Positions 1 to 5,514 of a DNA stretch of 6,745 bases are shown one piece after another. How positions within the stretch are numbered: position 1 is the first letter of the stretch; each line of letters starts with the position of its first letter. The notes under the pieces are model-generated. The model had not been told where the DNA came from and made no database searches. It was given only the letters and a program-made list of their open reading frames with translations. The DNA comes from JBOGEB01 sp050743125 (GTDB lineage Bacteria; Actinomycetota; Nitriliruptoria; Euzebyales; Egibacteraceae): assembly GCA_050743125.1 (NCBI GenBank), contig JBOGEB010000213.1, forward strand, positions 1 through 6,745. Reading direction: 5' to 3'. The position numbers and the translations under genes were made by a program.

Positions 1-2
1 TC

Positions 3-428
3 CGCCAGGCGCTGCATCCCCTGTGCGCCCGGCTGGAGGCCGACGCCGACCCGTGGCTGCTCCGGCTCGACAACGTCGCGCACCTCGCGACCCGGTTCCG
101 TGGGGTCCTCACGCGGCCCGTGCCGTCACTCGACCTCGTGGGCGCGCTCCACCCGACCGCCGCGGTGTGCGGCACGCCGACCGCCGCCGCCCTCGACCGC
201 ATCCGCGCGCTGGAGCGCATGGACCGCGGCCGGTACGCCGGCCCGGTCGGCTGGACCGACGCCCACGGCGACGGCGAGTGGGCCATCGCGCTGCGCTGCG
301 CCGAGGTCGACGGCCCCCGCGCCCGCCTGTTCGCCGGCGCCGGCATCGTCGCCGGCTCCCTCCCCGAAGGCGAGCTCGAGGAGACCCGCCTCAAGCTCCG
401 CGCGATGCAGTCGGCCTTGGAGGGCTAA
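3..428 (+). CDS. menF: Isochorismate synthase, C-terminal part (5' end outside window)
   Basis: Chorismate-binding enzyme that converts chorismate to isochorismate, the entry step of menaquinone synthesis, in the cytoplasm. Only the last 141 residues are visible; the frame is open from base 3 to TAA at 426-428. Seen in the fragment (own numbering): the helix N24-V-A-H-L typical of this family, the LHPTAAVCGTP block with the family's conserved His at residue 50, E71-R-M-D-R-G followed by YAGPVGW, the segment GDGEWAIALR, and the C-terminal GAGIVAGSLPE with an ExxE pair (E124, E127) and K131, which in EntC/MenF relatives bind magnesium and substrate. Anthranilate and aminodeoxychorismate synthases share the fold, but menD, menC and menA nearby make isochorismate synthase the best call. 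It points away from menD, so it is not co-transcribed with the menC-menD pair. Its stop codon shares bases with the stop of the opposing ATPase relic. Confidence 0.9.
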   Translation, partial: RQALHPLCARLEADADPWLLRLDNVAHLATRFRGVLTRPVPSLDLVGALHPTAAVCGTPTAAALDRIRALERMDRGRYAGPVGWTDAHGDGEWAIALRCAEVDGPRARLFAGAGIVAGSLPEGELEETRLKLRAMQSALEG

Positions 429-829
429 CGCCCGTCGAACAGCCGCTCGATCGCACGTCGGGGGACGTCCTGGACCGCGACGTGGAGCAGCCCGCCGACC
501 CGCGCCGTCAACGCGTCGAGCAGGTACGTCTTCCCCTGGCGTCGGCGTCCGTAGACACCCCGAGGCTTAGTGCACCGCGTCATAAATACGCATCGCTTCG
601 GACGCGCCTGCATCCCCGCTCGCGGCGTTGCGCCTCGCTTACACATTTGTCGCCCGGCCGGGTATGCGCGCTCGGCGCGCCTTGCGAGCGTGGCGCAGTC
701 GCGCCCTCGGTGCGGACCGTATTTCTGCCACGGAGCACCTGGACCAGGCCGGGGGTCGGTCGTAAACCGGGTGAGCGCGTCCCACTCCGCGTCCCGGTCA
801 TGCAGGGTGGCCGGCTTGTCGAGCTGCAC
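425..829 (-). pseudogene. Relic of a P-loop (AAA-type) ATPase, truncated and split by a small inserted element
   Basis: An open frame of 134 codons from GTG at 829 to TAG at 427-425. Residues 1-29 (DRDAEWDALTRF, DPRPG) look like the start of the archaeal/actinobacterial ATPases that pair with DUF234-like C-termini. Residues 91-108 contain GVYGRRRQGKTYLLDAL, a clear Walker A (GRRRQGKT). In intact relatives these two blocks lie only a few residues apart. Here about 57 unrelated residues (31-87) separate them, and that stretch coincides with the inverted-repeat-bounded element at 570-738. After the P-loop only about 33 residues remain before the stop, whereas family members run to several hundred residues, so Walker B, sensor and C-terminal regions are gone. 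No convincing ribosome binding site precedes the GTG. I infer a dead gene. Family assignment rests on recalled motif patterns, not a search. Confidence 0.6.
570..738. mobile_element. MITE-like non-autonomous element A, inserted in the ATPase relic
   Basis: The ends form an imperfect terminal inverted repeat of about 21 bp. GTGCACCG at 570-577 continues through CGTCATAAATACG, and the reverse complement of the 718-738 end reads GTGCTCCG continuing through TGGCAGAAATACG; 17 of 21 positions match. The interior is GC-rich, contains short inverted repeats (for example CGCCTCGCT at 631-639 against AGCGTGGCG at 686-694), and has no credible transposase gene. It sits exactly between the N-terminal block and the P-loop of an ATPase gene, which are adjacent in relatives, so an insertion is the simple reading. 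No exact target-site duplication is visible. The frame on the minus strand stays open through it. It shares colinear sequence blocks with element B at 6483-6655. Confidence 0.55.
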
Positions 830-833
830 GACC

Positions 834-872
834 GATACAGCAGCGCAGAAAGCATAAGTCGAGTGCTGTATC
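834..872. repeat. Perfect 9-bp inverted repeat, 21-bp spacer, upstream of vapB
   Basis: GATACAGCA at 834-842 is answered by TGCTGTATC at 864-872, with GACC also recurring just outside both arms (one arm offset by two bases). It lies between the start of the ATPase relic (829) and vapB (977). It may be an operator for one of the two divergent units, or a stem with a long loop. VapBC operators are usually closer to the antitoxin start, so its link to vapBC is uncertain. A second, smaller hairpin (CGGCCT 883-888, AGGCCG 898-903, loop of 9) follows. Neither has a T-tract, so neither looks like an intrinsic terminator. Confidence 0.35.
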
Positions 873-964
873 CAGGTCCGGACGGCCTGAAGCCAGCAGG
901 CCGCAAGGTCGATATCATCGGTCGTGCTTTAGTGATGTGTTGCAGCTCGGTTCGATGATGCCTC

Positions 965-969
965 AAGGG
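965..969 (+). promoter_or_regulatory. Ribosome binding site of vapB
   Basis: AAGGG at 965-969 stands seven bases before the ATG at 977. The spacer is almost pure A (971-976), and this A-run continues into the start codon, which would keep the initiation region unstructured in an otherwise GC-rich message. This fixes the antitoxin start. Confidence 0.6.
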
Positions 970-976
970 TAAAAAA

Positions 977-1198
977 ATGGCGCGTACTACGGTGAACATC
1001 GATGATGACCTCCTCAGCGAGGCACAGCGAACGCTGGGCACCGCCGGCGTCAGCGCGACGGTCAACGCCGCCCTGGCAGCCGCCGTCCGTCAGGCACGGC
1101 TTGCCGGTTTCGACGTCCGCCTGTTCGACGTCACTGACGAGGACATCGCCGACGCGCGACGGGATCGCCTTGCGGTCTCGTCAGCAGACGAGCGATGA
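977..1198 (+). CDS. vapB: VapB-type antitoxin (ribbon-helix-helix)
   Basis: A 73-residue protein. Residues 2-8 (ARTTVNI) form the DNA-contacting beta strand of a ribbon-helix-helix fold, followed by DDDLLSEAQRTLG (helix 1), G-VSATVNAALAAAV (helix 2), and a tail with FDVRLFDVTDEDIADARRDR that would wrap the toxin. The pattern 'RTTVNIDDDLLSEAQ...TVNAAL' is characteristic of actinobacterial VapB antitoxins. By family knowledge it neutralises the partner VapC ribonuclease by binding it, and the complex represses its own promoter. Its TGA (1196-1198) overlaps the toxin ATG in ATGA, giving translational coupling. Length is normal and nothing is broken. The pair lies between menF and menD, an insertion into the men neighbourhood. 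Confidence 0.88.
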   Translation: MARTTVNIDDDLLSEAQRTLGTAGVSATVNAALAAAVRQARLAGFDVRLFDVTDEDIADARRDRLAVSSADER

Positions 1199-1659
1199 CG
1201 ACCGGCACGTCGCAACCACCAACATTCGGTCCCTTGACAGGACCTCATCTTGCCGACAGCACGGTCTGGAGCAAGGTCCGAAATCGCGCTCGCCCGGAGC
1301 TCGCCGACTGGTTCAACGCCGAGGTCCGCGCGGACCGCATCTGGACCTGCGAGGTCGTGGCGCTGGAATTGCTGCGCAGCGCGCGGAACGCCGCCGCGTT
1401 CAGCGAGCAGTCGGTCCTGCTCGGCTTGCTCCGCAGCTGCCCCATCACCCAGCGCGAATGGGCGAGGGCACGGCGTGTACAGTCCGACCTTGCGCGGCGG
1501 GGAAGCCATCGGGGCGTTCCACCGGCGGATCTCCTCATTGCCGCCGCTGCAGAGACCGCGGGGGTTGCCCTCCTCCACTACGACCACGACTATGACCTCA
1601 TCGGCTCCGTCACGGGGCAATCCACCCGCTGGCTCGCCCCGGCGGGCAGCATCCCGTAG
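1195..1659 (+). CDS. vapC: VapC-type toxin, PIN-domain ribonuclease
   Basis: A 154-residue PIN-domain protein, by family knowledge a magnesium-dependent RNase that cuts specific tRNAs or rRNA when freed from VapB. Acidic active-site residues are in place: D21 in LADSTVWSK, E58 in ALELLRSAR, D112 in PPADLLIAAAAE, and D130/D132 in LHYDHDYDLI. PIN toxins usually start one or two residues before the first strand; here about 17 residues (rich in T, P, G) precede D21. The ATG at 1195 is chosen because it overlaps the vapB stop by four bases; a TTG inside (near residue 14) is an alternative that would give a conventional length. The usual LLDTS is LADST here, with the Asp kept. The gene appears intact. 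Its stop is only four bases from the end of the convergent menD. Confidence 0.87.
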   Translation: MTTGTSQPPTFGPLTGPHLADSTVWSKVRNRARPELADWFNAEVRADRIWTCEVVALELLRSARNAAAFSEQSVLLGLLRSCPITQREWARARRVQSDLARRGSHRGVPPADLLIAAAAETAGVALLHYDHDYDLIGSVTGQSTRWLAPAGSIP

Positions 1660-1663
1660 CCGG

Positions 1664-3355
1664 TCAGGACACGGCTGAGGACACCGCCTCTTGGAGGCGC
1701 GCGTGGAGCTCGGCGTTGGCGGCGCGGTCGGTGCGGACCTCGACGAGGTGGATGCCCCGCGGCCCCTCGAGGGCCGCCGCGAGGTCGGTGGCGCGCTCGA
1801 GGCGCTGGTAGCCGCAGCCCGCCACGGCGGCGACACGGGCGAGGTCGACGCCGTGCGGGGTGCCGAACAGCCGCTCGAACCCTTCGTCGGCCCCGACATG
1901 GGGCAGGAGCGAGAAGATTCCCCCACCGTCGTTGTTCACCACGACGAGCACGAGGTTCGGGCGTGGCTCTGACGCGGCGATGAGCAGGCCGTTCTGGTCG
2001 TGGAGCAGCGAGAGGTCGCCCGCGAGCGCGAACGTCGGGCCGTCGTGGGCCAGGGCCGCGCCGACCGCGGTGGAGGTGAACCCGTCGATGCCGCTGGCGC
2101 CGCGGTTGGCGATCACGCGCAGGCCCTGGCGCGGCCGCATGGCGAGGTTGAGGTCGCGGATCGGCATGCTCGACGCGGCGACGAGCAGCGCCCCGTCCGG
2201 CGCGAGCGCCGCGAGGTCACGCGCGGTCCGGGGCTCGCTCGGATCGTCGGTCGCGTCCAGGAGGGTGTCGAGGACATGCCGGGCCTTGGCCTCGGCGTCG
2301 AGCCAACCGTCGAGCCAGGGGCTGCGCGTACGGGGCTCGATCCGGGCGGTGACCTCGGTGGCCGTGAGCGCCGGGTCGCCGACGATCACCCGCGGGGTGG
2401 CGCGCGCCGGGTCGAGCCAGGCGCCGTCGCGGTCGAGCAGGACCTGCGGGGCTCCGCACCCGAGCAGGGCGAGCATCGACCGGGACAGCCCGACCTTGCC
2501 GACGACCAGGACGACGTCCGGGCAGTGCTGGTCGGTGAACGGCGCGGTGGCAAGGAGGTGGTGGCAGGTCGAAACCGCGTTCGGCCCGGCGCGGAGGTTG
2601 CTCGTCGGCTCGGCGAGGACGGGCCAGCCGGCGGCCTCGGCGAGCTGCAGCAGGGGTTGGGTCTCGACATCGACGTCACCGGCAACAAGGAGGCCGCGCT
2701 CGGTGCGGTCGATGAGCGCCGCGAGCCAGTCGGTATCCGCGGGAGCCGGGGGCCGGTGTTTGTGGCCAGGGTTCGTCACGCATGCGTGACGAACCCTGGC
2801 CACAACCCCCTCCGGGAGGAGCGGCTCGCGGAACGGGACGTTGAGGTGGACCGGTCCGGGGGGGCCGCCGAGGACGCCGGTGGCCTCGGCCCACGCGCGG
2901 GCGGCGAGCGCGCGCCAGTAGTCGCGGGCGCCGTCACGAAGCTCCGGGGCGCCGACCTCGCAGAACCAGCGCACGGCGTCGCCGTAGAGCTTGAGCTGGT
3001 CGATCGTCTGGTTCGCGCCGGTGCCGCGCAGCTCGGGGGGACGGTCGGCGGTCAGGACGAGCAGCGGGACGCGCGCCTCGTGGGCCTCGACCACCGCGGG
3101 GTGAAAGTTCGCCGCCGCGGTCCCGGACGTGCAGAGCACCGCCGCCGGCCGCCAGGCGGTCTTGGAGATGCCGAGCGCGACGAACGCGGCCGAGCGCTCG
3201 TCGATACGGACGTGCAGGCGGATGCCCGGGTGGCCGTAGAACGCGAGCGCCAGGGGCGCCGACCGCGAGCCCGGCGCGAGGCAGGCGTCGGTCAGGCCGT
3301 GCCCGGTGAGCTCCTCTACGAGGACGTTCGCCAAAGCGGTCGCGGGGTTCATCAC
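1664..3355 (-). CDS. menD: SEPHCHC synthase MenD, with an in-frame palindromic insert
   Basis: Thiamine-diphosphate enzyme joining isochorismate and 2-oxoglutarate to SEPHCHC in the cytoplasm; 563 residues, close to the usual length. Seen: LAPGSRSAPLALAF (26-39), the catalytic Glu E53 in DERSAAF, SGTAAANFHPAVVEA (77-91), TADRPPELRGTGANQTIDQ (102-120), SSMPIRD (395-401), ANRGASGIDG (416-425), and the ThDP/metal motif AGDLSLLHDQNGL (445-457) ending at N474-N475-D-G-G-G-I-F-S. Residues 184-199 (VVARVRHACVTNPGHK), in the linker between the first and central domains, come from a perfect 46-bp palindrome and look inserted. The start is GTG at 3355, overlapping the menC stop as GTGA; ATG at 3352, one codon on, is equally possible. 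No clear Shine-Dalgarno is present, so coupling to menC is likely. Confidence 0.96.
   Translation of the reverse strand: MMNPATALANVLVEELTGHGLTDACLAPGSRSAPLALAFYGHPGIRLHVRIDERSAAFVALGISKTAWRPAAVLCTSGTAAANFHPAVVEAHEARVPLLVLTADRPPELRGTGANQTIDQLKLYGDAVRWFCEVGAPELRDGARDYWRALAARAWAEATGVLGGPPGPVHLNVPFREPLLPEGVVARVRHACVTNPGHKHRPPAPADTDWLAALIDRTERGLLVAGDVDVETQPLLQLAEAAGWPVLAEPTSNLRAGPNAVSTCHHLLATAPFTDQHCPDVVLVVGKVGLSRSMLALLGCGAPQVLLDRDGAWLDPARATPRVIVGDPALTATEVTARIEPRTRSPWLDGWLDAEAKARHVLDTLLDATDDPSEPRTARDLAALAPDGALLVAASSMPIRDLNLAMRPRQGLRVIANRGASGIDGFTSTAVGAALAHDGPTFALAGDLSLLHDQNGLLIAASEPRPNLVLVVVNNDGGGIFSLLPHVGADEGFERLFGTPHGVDLARVAAVAGCGYQRLERATDLAAALEGPRGIHLVEVRTDRAANAELHARLQEAVSSAVS
2760..2805. repeat. 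Perfect 46-bp palindrome inside menD
   Basis: Each half is 23 bp; it begins TTGTGGCCAGGG, meets at CGCATGCG (centre between 2782 and 2783), and ends CCCTGGCCACAA, with no mismatch and no spacer. The next base pair outward does not match. It lies in frame within menD codons 184-199, at the loop between two domains. Because it is a palindrome, both strands can encode the peptide VARVRHACVTNPGH. The menD mRNA would fold here into a stem of about 20 pairs. In-frame palindromic inserts are known from Rickettsia (RPE elements); I infer a comparable dispersed element, but only one copy is in this window. Confidence 0.9.
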
Positions 3356-4293
3356 GACGGCCAGCTCAGGCGGTCGGCGGCGGCCATGCGGTCGAGGACG
3401 CGCCCGGCCTCGAAGCCGCGCAGCTCGTAGCGGGCCAGCGCCTCCGGGTCGACCTCCGGGCGGCGGACCGGGATCGCGCCGTCGACCGGCAGCAGCGGAT
3501 CGGCCACGACGTCGCCTTCGAGCAGCGCGACCGTCGCCAGGCCGCAGGCGTAGGGCAGCTCGGGCAGCGCCGCGGCGAGCGCGATGCCCGCGGCGATCCC
3601 GATCGACGTCTCAACCGCCGAGGACACGACCGCTGGCAGCCCCGCAGCCTCGGCGACCTCCAAGGACGGCCATACTCCACCCAGCGGCTGGACCTTCAGC
3701 ACGACGAGGTCCGCGGCCTCCAGCCCGGCGACGCGCAGCGGGTCCTCGGCGGTCCGCACCGACTCGTCGGCGGCGAGCGGCACGTCGACCTGCCGGCGCA
3801 GGCGCGCCATCTCCTCCAGCGTCGCGCACGGCTGCTCGACGTACTCGAGCTCGAACTGGTCGAGCGCCTTGATCGCCCGGGCCGCCTCATCGACGTCCCA
3901 CGCGCCGTTCGCGTCGACCCGCACCCGCCCGCTGCGCCCAAGAGCGTCCCGCACCGCCTCGACCCTGGCGAGATCGTCGTCGAGGGACTGGCCGGGGTCG
4001 GCGACCTTCACCTTGGCGGTCCCGCACCCCGAGGCCACGACGATCGCGTGGGCCTGCTCCGGGCCGACGGCGGGGACGGTGGCGTTGACGGGGATGCGTT
4101 GGCGCACCGGCTGGGGCCACGGCTTGGTCGCCGCCTCCCGCGCCGACGCCAGCCATCGCGCGCACACCTCGGGCGGGTACTCCGGAAACGGTGAGAACTC
4201 CCCCCAACCCGCCGGGCCGTGGATAAGCGCCCCCTCACGCCGCACCACCCGCCGGAACCGCGTGCGCATGGGGATCGAGAACAGCTTGATCAT
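3352..4293 (-). CDS. menC: O-succinylbenzoate synthase MenC (actinobacterial OSBS)
   Basis: Enolase-superfamily enzyme that dehydrates SHCHC to O-succinylbenzoate; 313 residues. The start MIKLFSIPMRTRFRRVVRREG at 4293 matches actinobacterial OSBS N-termini; a longer frame to 4365 adds 24 unrelated residues and is rejected. GWGEFSPFPEY (30-39) is the capping-domain loop. In the barrel all acid/base and metal residues are present: K94-V-K96 (KxK), D127 in VDANGAW, E153 in VEQP, D176 in ADES, and K200 in LKVQPLGG. The C-terminal SSAVETSIGIAAG also fits. It overlaps menD (TGATG/GTGA), so the two are one transcript with menC first. No strong Shine-Dalgarno is visible upstream. Related muconate cycloisomerases and racemases share the fold, but length and context decide for MenC. 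Confidence 0.95.
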   Translation of the reverse strand: MIKLFSIPMRTRFRRVVRREGALIHGPAGWGEFSPFPEYPPEVCARWLASAREAATKPWPQPVRQRIPVNATVPAVGPEQAHAIVVASGCGTAKVKVADPGQSLDDDLARVEAVRDALGRSGRVRVDANGAWDVDEAARAIKALDQFELEYVEQPCATLEEMARLRRQVDVPLAADESVRTAEDPLRVAGLEAADLVVLKVQPLGGVWPSLEVAEAAGLPAVVSSAVETSIGIAAGIALAAALPELPYACGLATVALLEGDVVADPLLPVDGAIPVRRPEVDPEALARYELRGFEAGRVLDRMAAADRLSWPS

Positions 4294-4362
4294 GACGTGA
4301 CAGTCTGCCTGGTTTTGCGAGCGCCGGTTTCGGCAGCGGCTCCCGCGCCCGTCTGCCACTAG

Positions 4363-4521
4363 CACACCGCCTGCATCTGGGCCGTCGGGACGGACGACGT
4401 GCTCGCGGCGGTCGGATCAGCGGCCAACGAGGAGCTCACGTGGCTGCAGGAGAAGGCCGGGCTGGATGATCCGAGCCTGCGGGAGATCCGAGGCCAGCGC
4501 CGGCCTTGCGGCGACGAGTAG
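4363..4521 (+). pseudogene. Unrecognised C-terminal ORF fragment
   Basis: Starting after an in-frame TAG (4360-4362), the plus strand reads 52 codons to TAG at 4519-4521. The translation, including WAVGTDDVLAAVG, ANEELTWLQEKAGL and DDPSLREIRGQ, has the acidic, helix-rich composition of a real protein rather than of random GC-rich frames. There is no ATG; GTG at 4399 would leave 40 codons and has no Shine-Dalgarno. I do not recognise the family. The best guess is the 3' remnant of a gene whose 5' part was lost, in line with the decayed genes on either side. It may also be noise. Confidence 0.3.
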
Positions 4522-4647
4522 CGAGAAATTCAGGGTCAGGCGGTATCAGCGTCGAGAGCAGCATGCCCATATGACGTGACGGCTGCGCGCTGGCGTCCAC
4601 AGTCGTCGAGCCGCAGCGCTACGGTGCTTCCGACCGCGGGTCGAGGT

Positions 4648-4653
4648 GGAGGT
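4648..4653 (+). promoter_or_regulatory. Strong ribosome binding site of the lipase-like relic
   Basis: GGAGGT, a near-perfect Shine-Dalgarno, stands five bases before the ATG at 4659. It fixes the start of the relic and shows that this was once a well-translated gene; the reading frame fails only about 55 codons later. Confidence 0.75.
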
Positions 4654-4658
4654 GTCCT

Positions 4659-5514
4659 ATGGCAGACGTTGGCAAGACGTGCTTCTGGGAGCTGCGGGTC
4701 CATGGGGTGGGGGGGACCTCGCCAGCCGAGACGCTCCGCATGCGGCCGGTGCCCGTCCCGCCAAAGGCGAATGTGTGCGGGCAGCCGCCGACAGACGCGG
4801 ACGAGGATGTCGACGTCTGGCGCTGCCCCCCAGGAAAAGCCGGACCTGCGCGCCTTCGAGTGGGGCTCTTTGACCTCGGGGAAGCGCAGGACGGCGTTCT
4901 ACGTCCTGCTCCTGCCCTACGTGCTGGCCAACTTCGCCGGCTGGATGATGCTGCCTCTCCAGAAGGACCAGAAGGATCCCGACCACCGGGTGCTGCTCGC
5001 TCCGCACAGCCAGGGCAGCATCGGAGCCGCCGCAATCCTCGGGATGGCCGAGGACAGAACCAGCCGGGTCGCGCTGCTCACCCACGGCTCACCGTGGAGC
5101 CGCTGCTACGCGGAGTTCTGCCCAGCCGTGTTCTCGTTCGACTGCCTCGAGGCGCTGAGCAAGCGGCTCCAGGATGGCGACGCCGTCCGGTGGCGGAACC
5201 TTTACCGGACCAGCGACCCGATCGGCGGGCCGATCCCGGTGCAGGGCGTCGATGTCGAACCCCTCGTAGACGAGCGCAAGCGCGTGCACGAGTCGTACGA
5301 CCGGGAGGATGCGTACAAGCAGGCGGTGCGCGAACTGCGACGTGTCCTATGCGAGCAGCAGGCCCCCGGCCAGCAGCAGCCCGAACACCAGGACGAGGCG
5401 GGCGGTGCCGGCGAGGGCGGGCAGGAGCGGGGCGCCCTCGACGGGGCTGGCCAGCAGCCGACACGGGCGCACCGCAGCGGGCAGGGCGGCGAGCGCCAAG
5501 AGCGGGGCGGGTGA
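4659..5514 (+). pseudogene. Relic of a large actinobacterial membrane protein with lipase-like HSQGS motif
   Basis: The first frame (ATG 4659) gives ELRVHGVGGTSPAETL, the start of large actinobacterial hypothetical membrane proteins, and runs to DVWRCPP near 4830. Sense then continues one base on: DLRAFEWGSLTSGKRRTAFY, a hydrophobic segment VLLLPYVLANFAGWMM, the hydrolase-like HSQGS (5005-5019), VALLTHGSPWSRCYAEFCP, WRNLYRTSDPIGGPI and HESYDREDAYKQAV. A run of six C at 4826-4831 is the likely shift site (one extra base). In intact relatives, as I recall them, several hundred residues with many membrane helices lie between the AGW and HSQGS blocks; here only about 18 residues remain, at a tandem CCAGAAGGA repeat (4959-4976). 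Recognisable sequence ends at 5349, exactly at the menA stop; the frame then runs antisense to menA until TGA 5512-5514. Function is unknown and it is certainly broken. Confidence 0.65.
4959..4976 (+). repeat. Tandem 9-bp repeat at the deletion junction
   Basis: CCAGAAGGA occurs twice in direct succession, encoding part of LQKDQKDP. It lies exactly where the central membrane region of the lipase-like protein is missing, so it may mark the repaired or slipped deletion joint. Confidence 0.6.

Larger units (their letters stand above)
4294..4658. other. Gap of 365 bp between menC and the lipase-like relic
   Basis: Holds the leader and presumed promoter of menC (minus strand), an ORF fragment at 4363-4521, and the ribosome binding site of the next plus-strand gene at 4648-4653. 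I see no RNA gene, no clear sigma-70 promoter and no terminator hairpin with a T-tract. Confidence 0.5.

Noticed and set aside
570..738. Integron attC site or CRISPR-like repeat
   Set aside because: No core sites of the attC type and no regularly repeated units with spacers; the terminal inverted repeats fit a MITE better.
23..958. Plus-strand open frame of 311 codons
   Set aside because: Crosses menF in the wrong frame, then the ATPase relic and element A. Arg/Pro-rich with no family signal.
1658..1676. AGCCG...CGGCT stem between vapC and menD as a bidirectional terminator
   Set aside because: Only five base pairs with a nine-base loop and no T-tract on either strand.
1090..1926. Minus-strand open frame of 278 codons
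   Set aside because: Antisense to vapBC and out of frame with menD; Ser/Arg/Pro-rich shadow.
2000..3430. Plus-strand open frame of 476 codons
   Set aside because: Antisense to menD, which has all family motifs. Low-complexity R/G/A/V composition is typical of shadow frames in GC-rich DNA.
4294..4365. Longer N-terminus for menC
   Set aside because: The 24 extra residues (Arg/Cys/Asn-rich) do not resemble any OSBS N-terminus; MIKLFSIPMRTRF at 4293 does.
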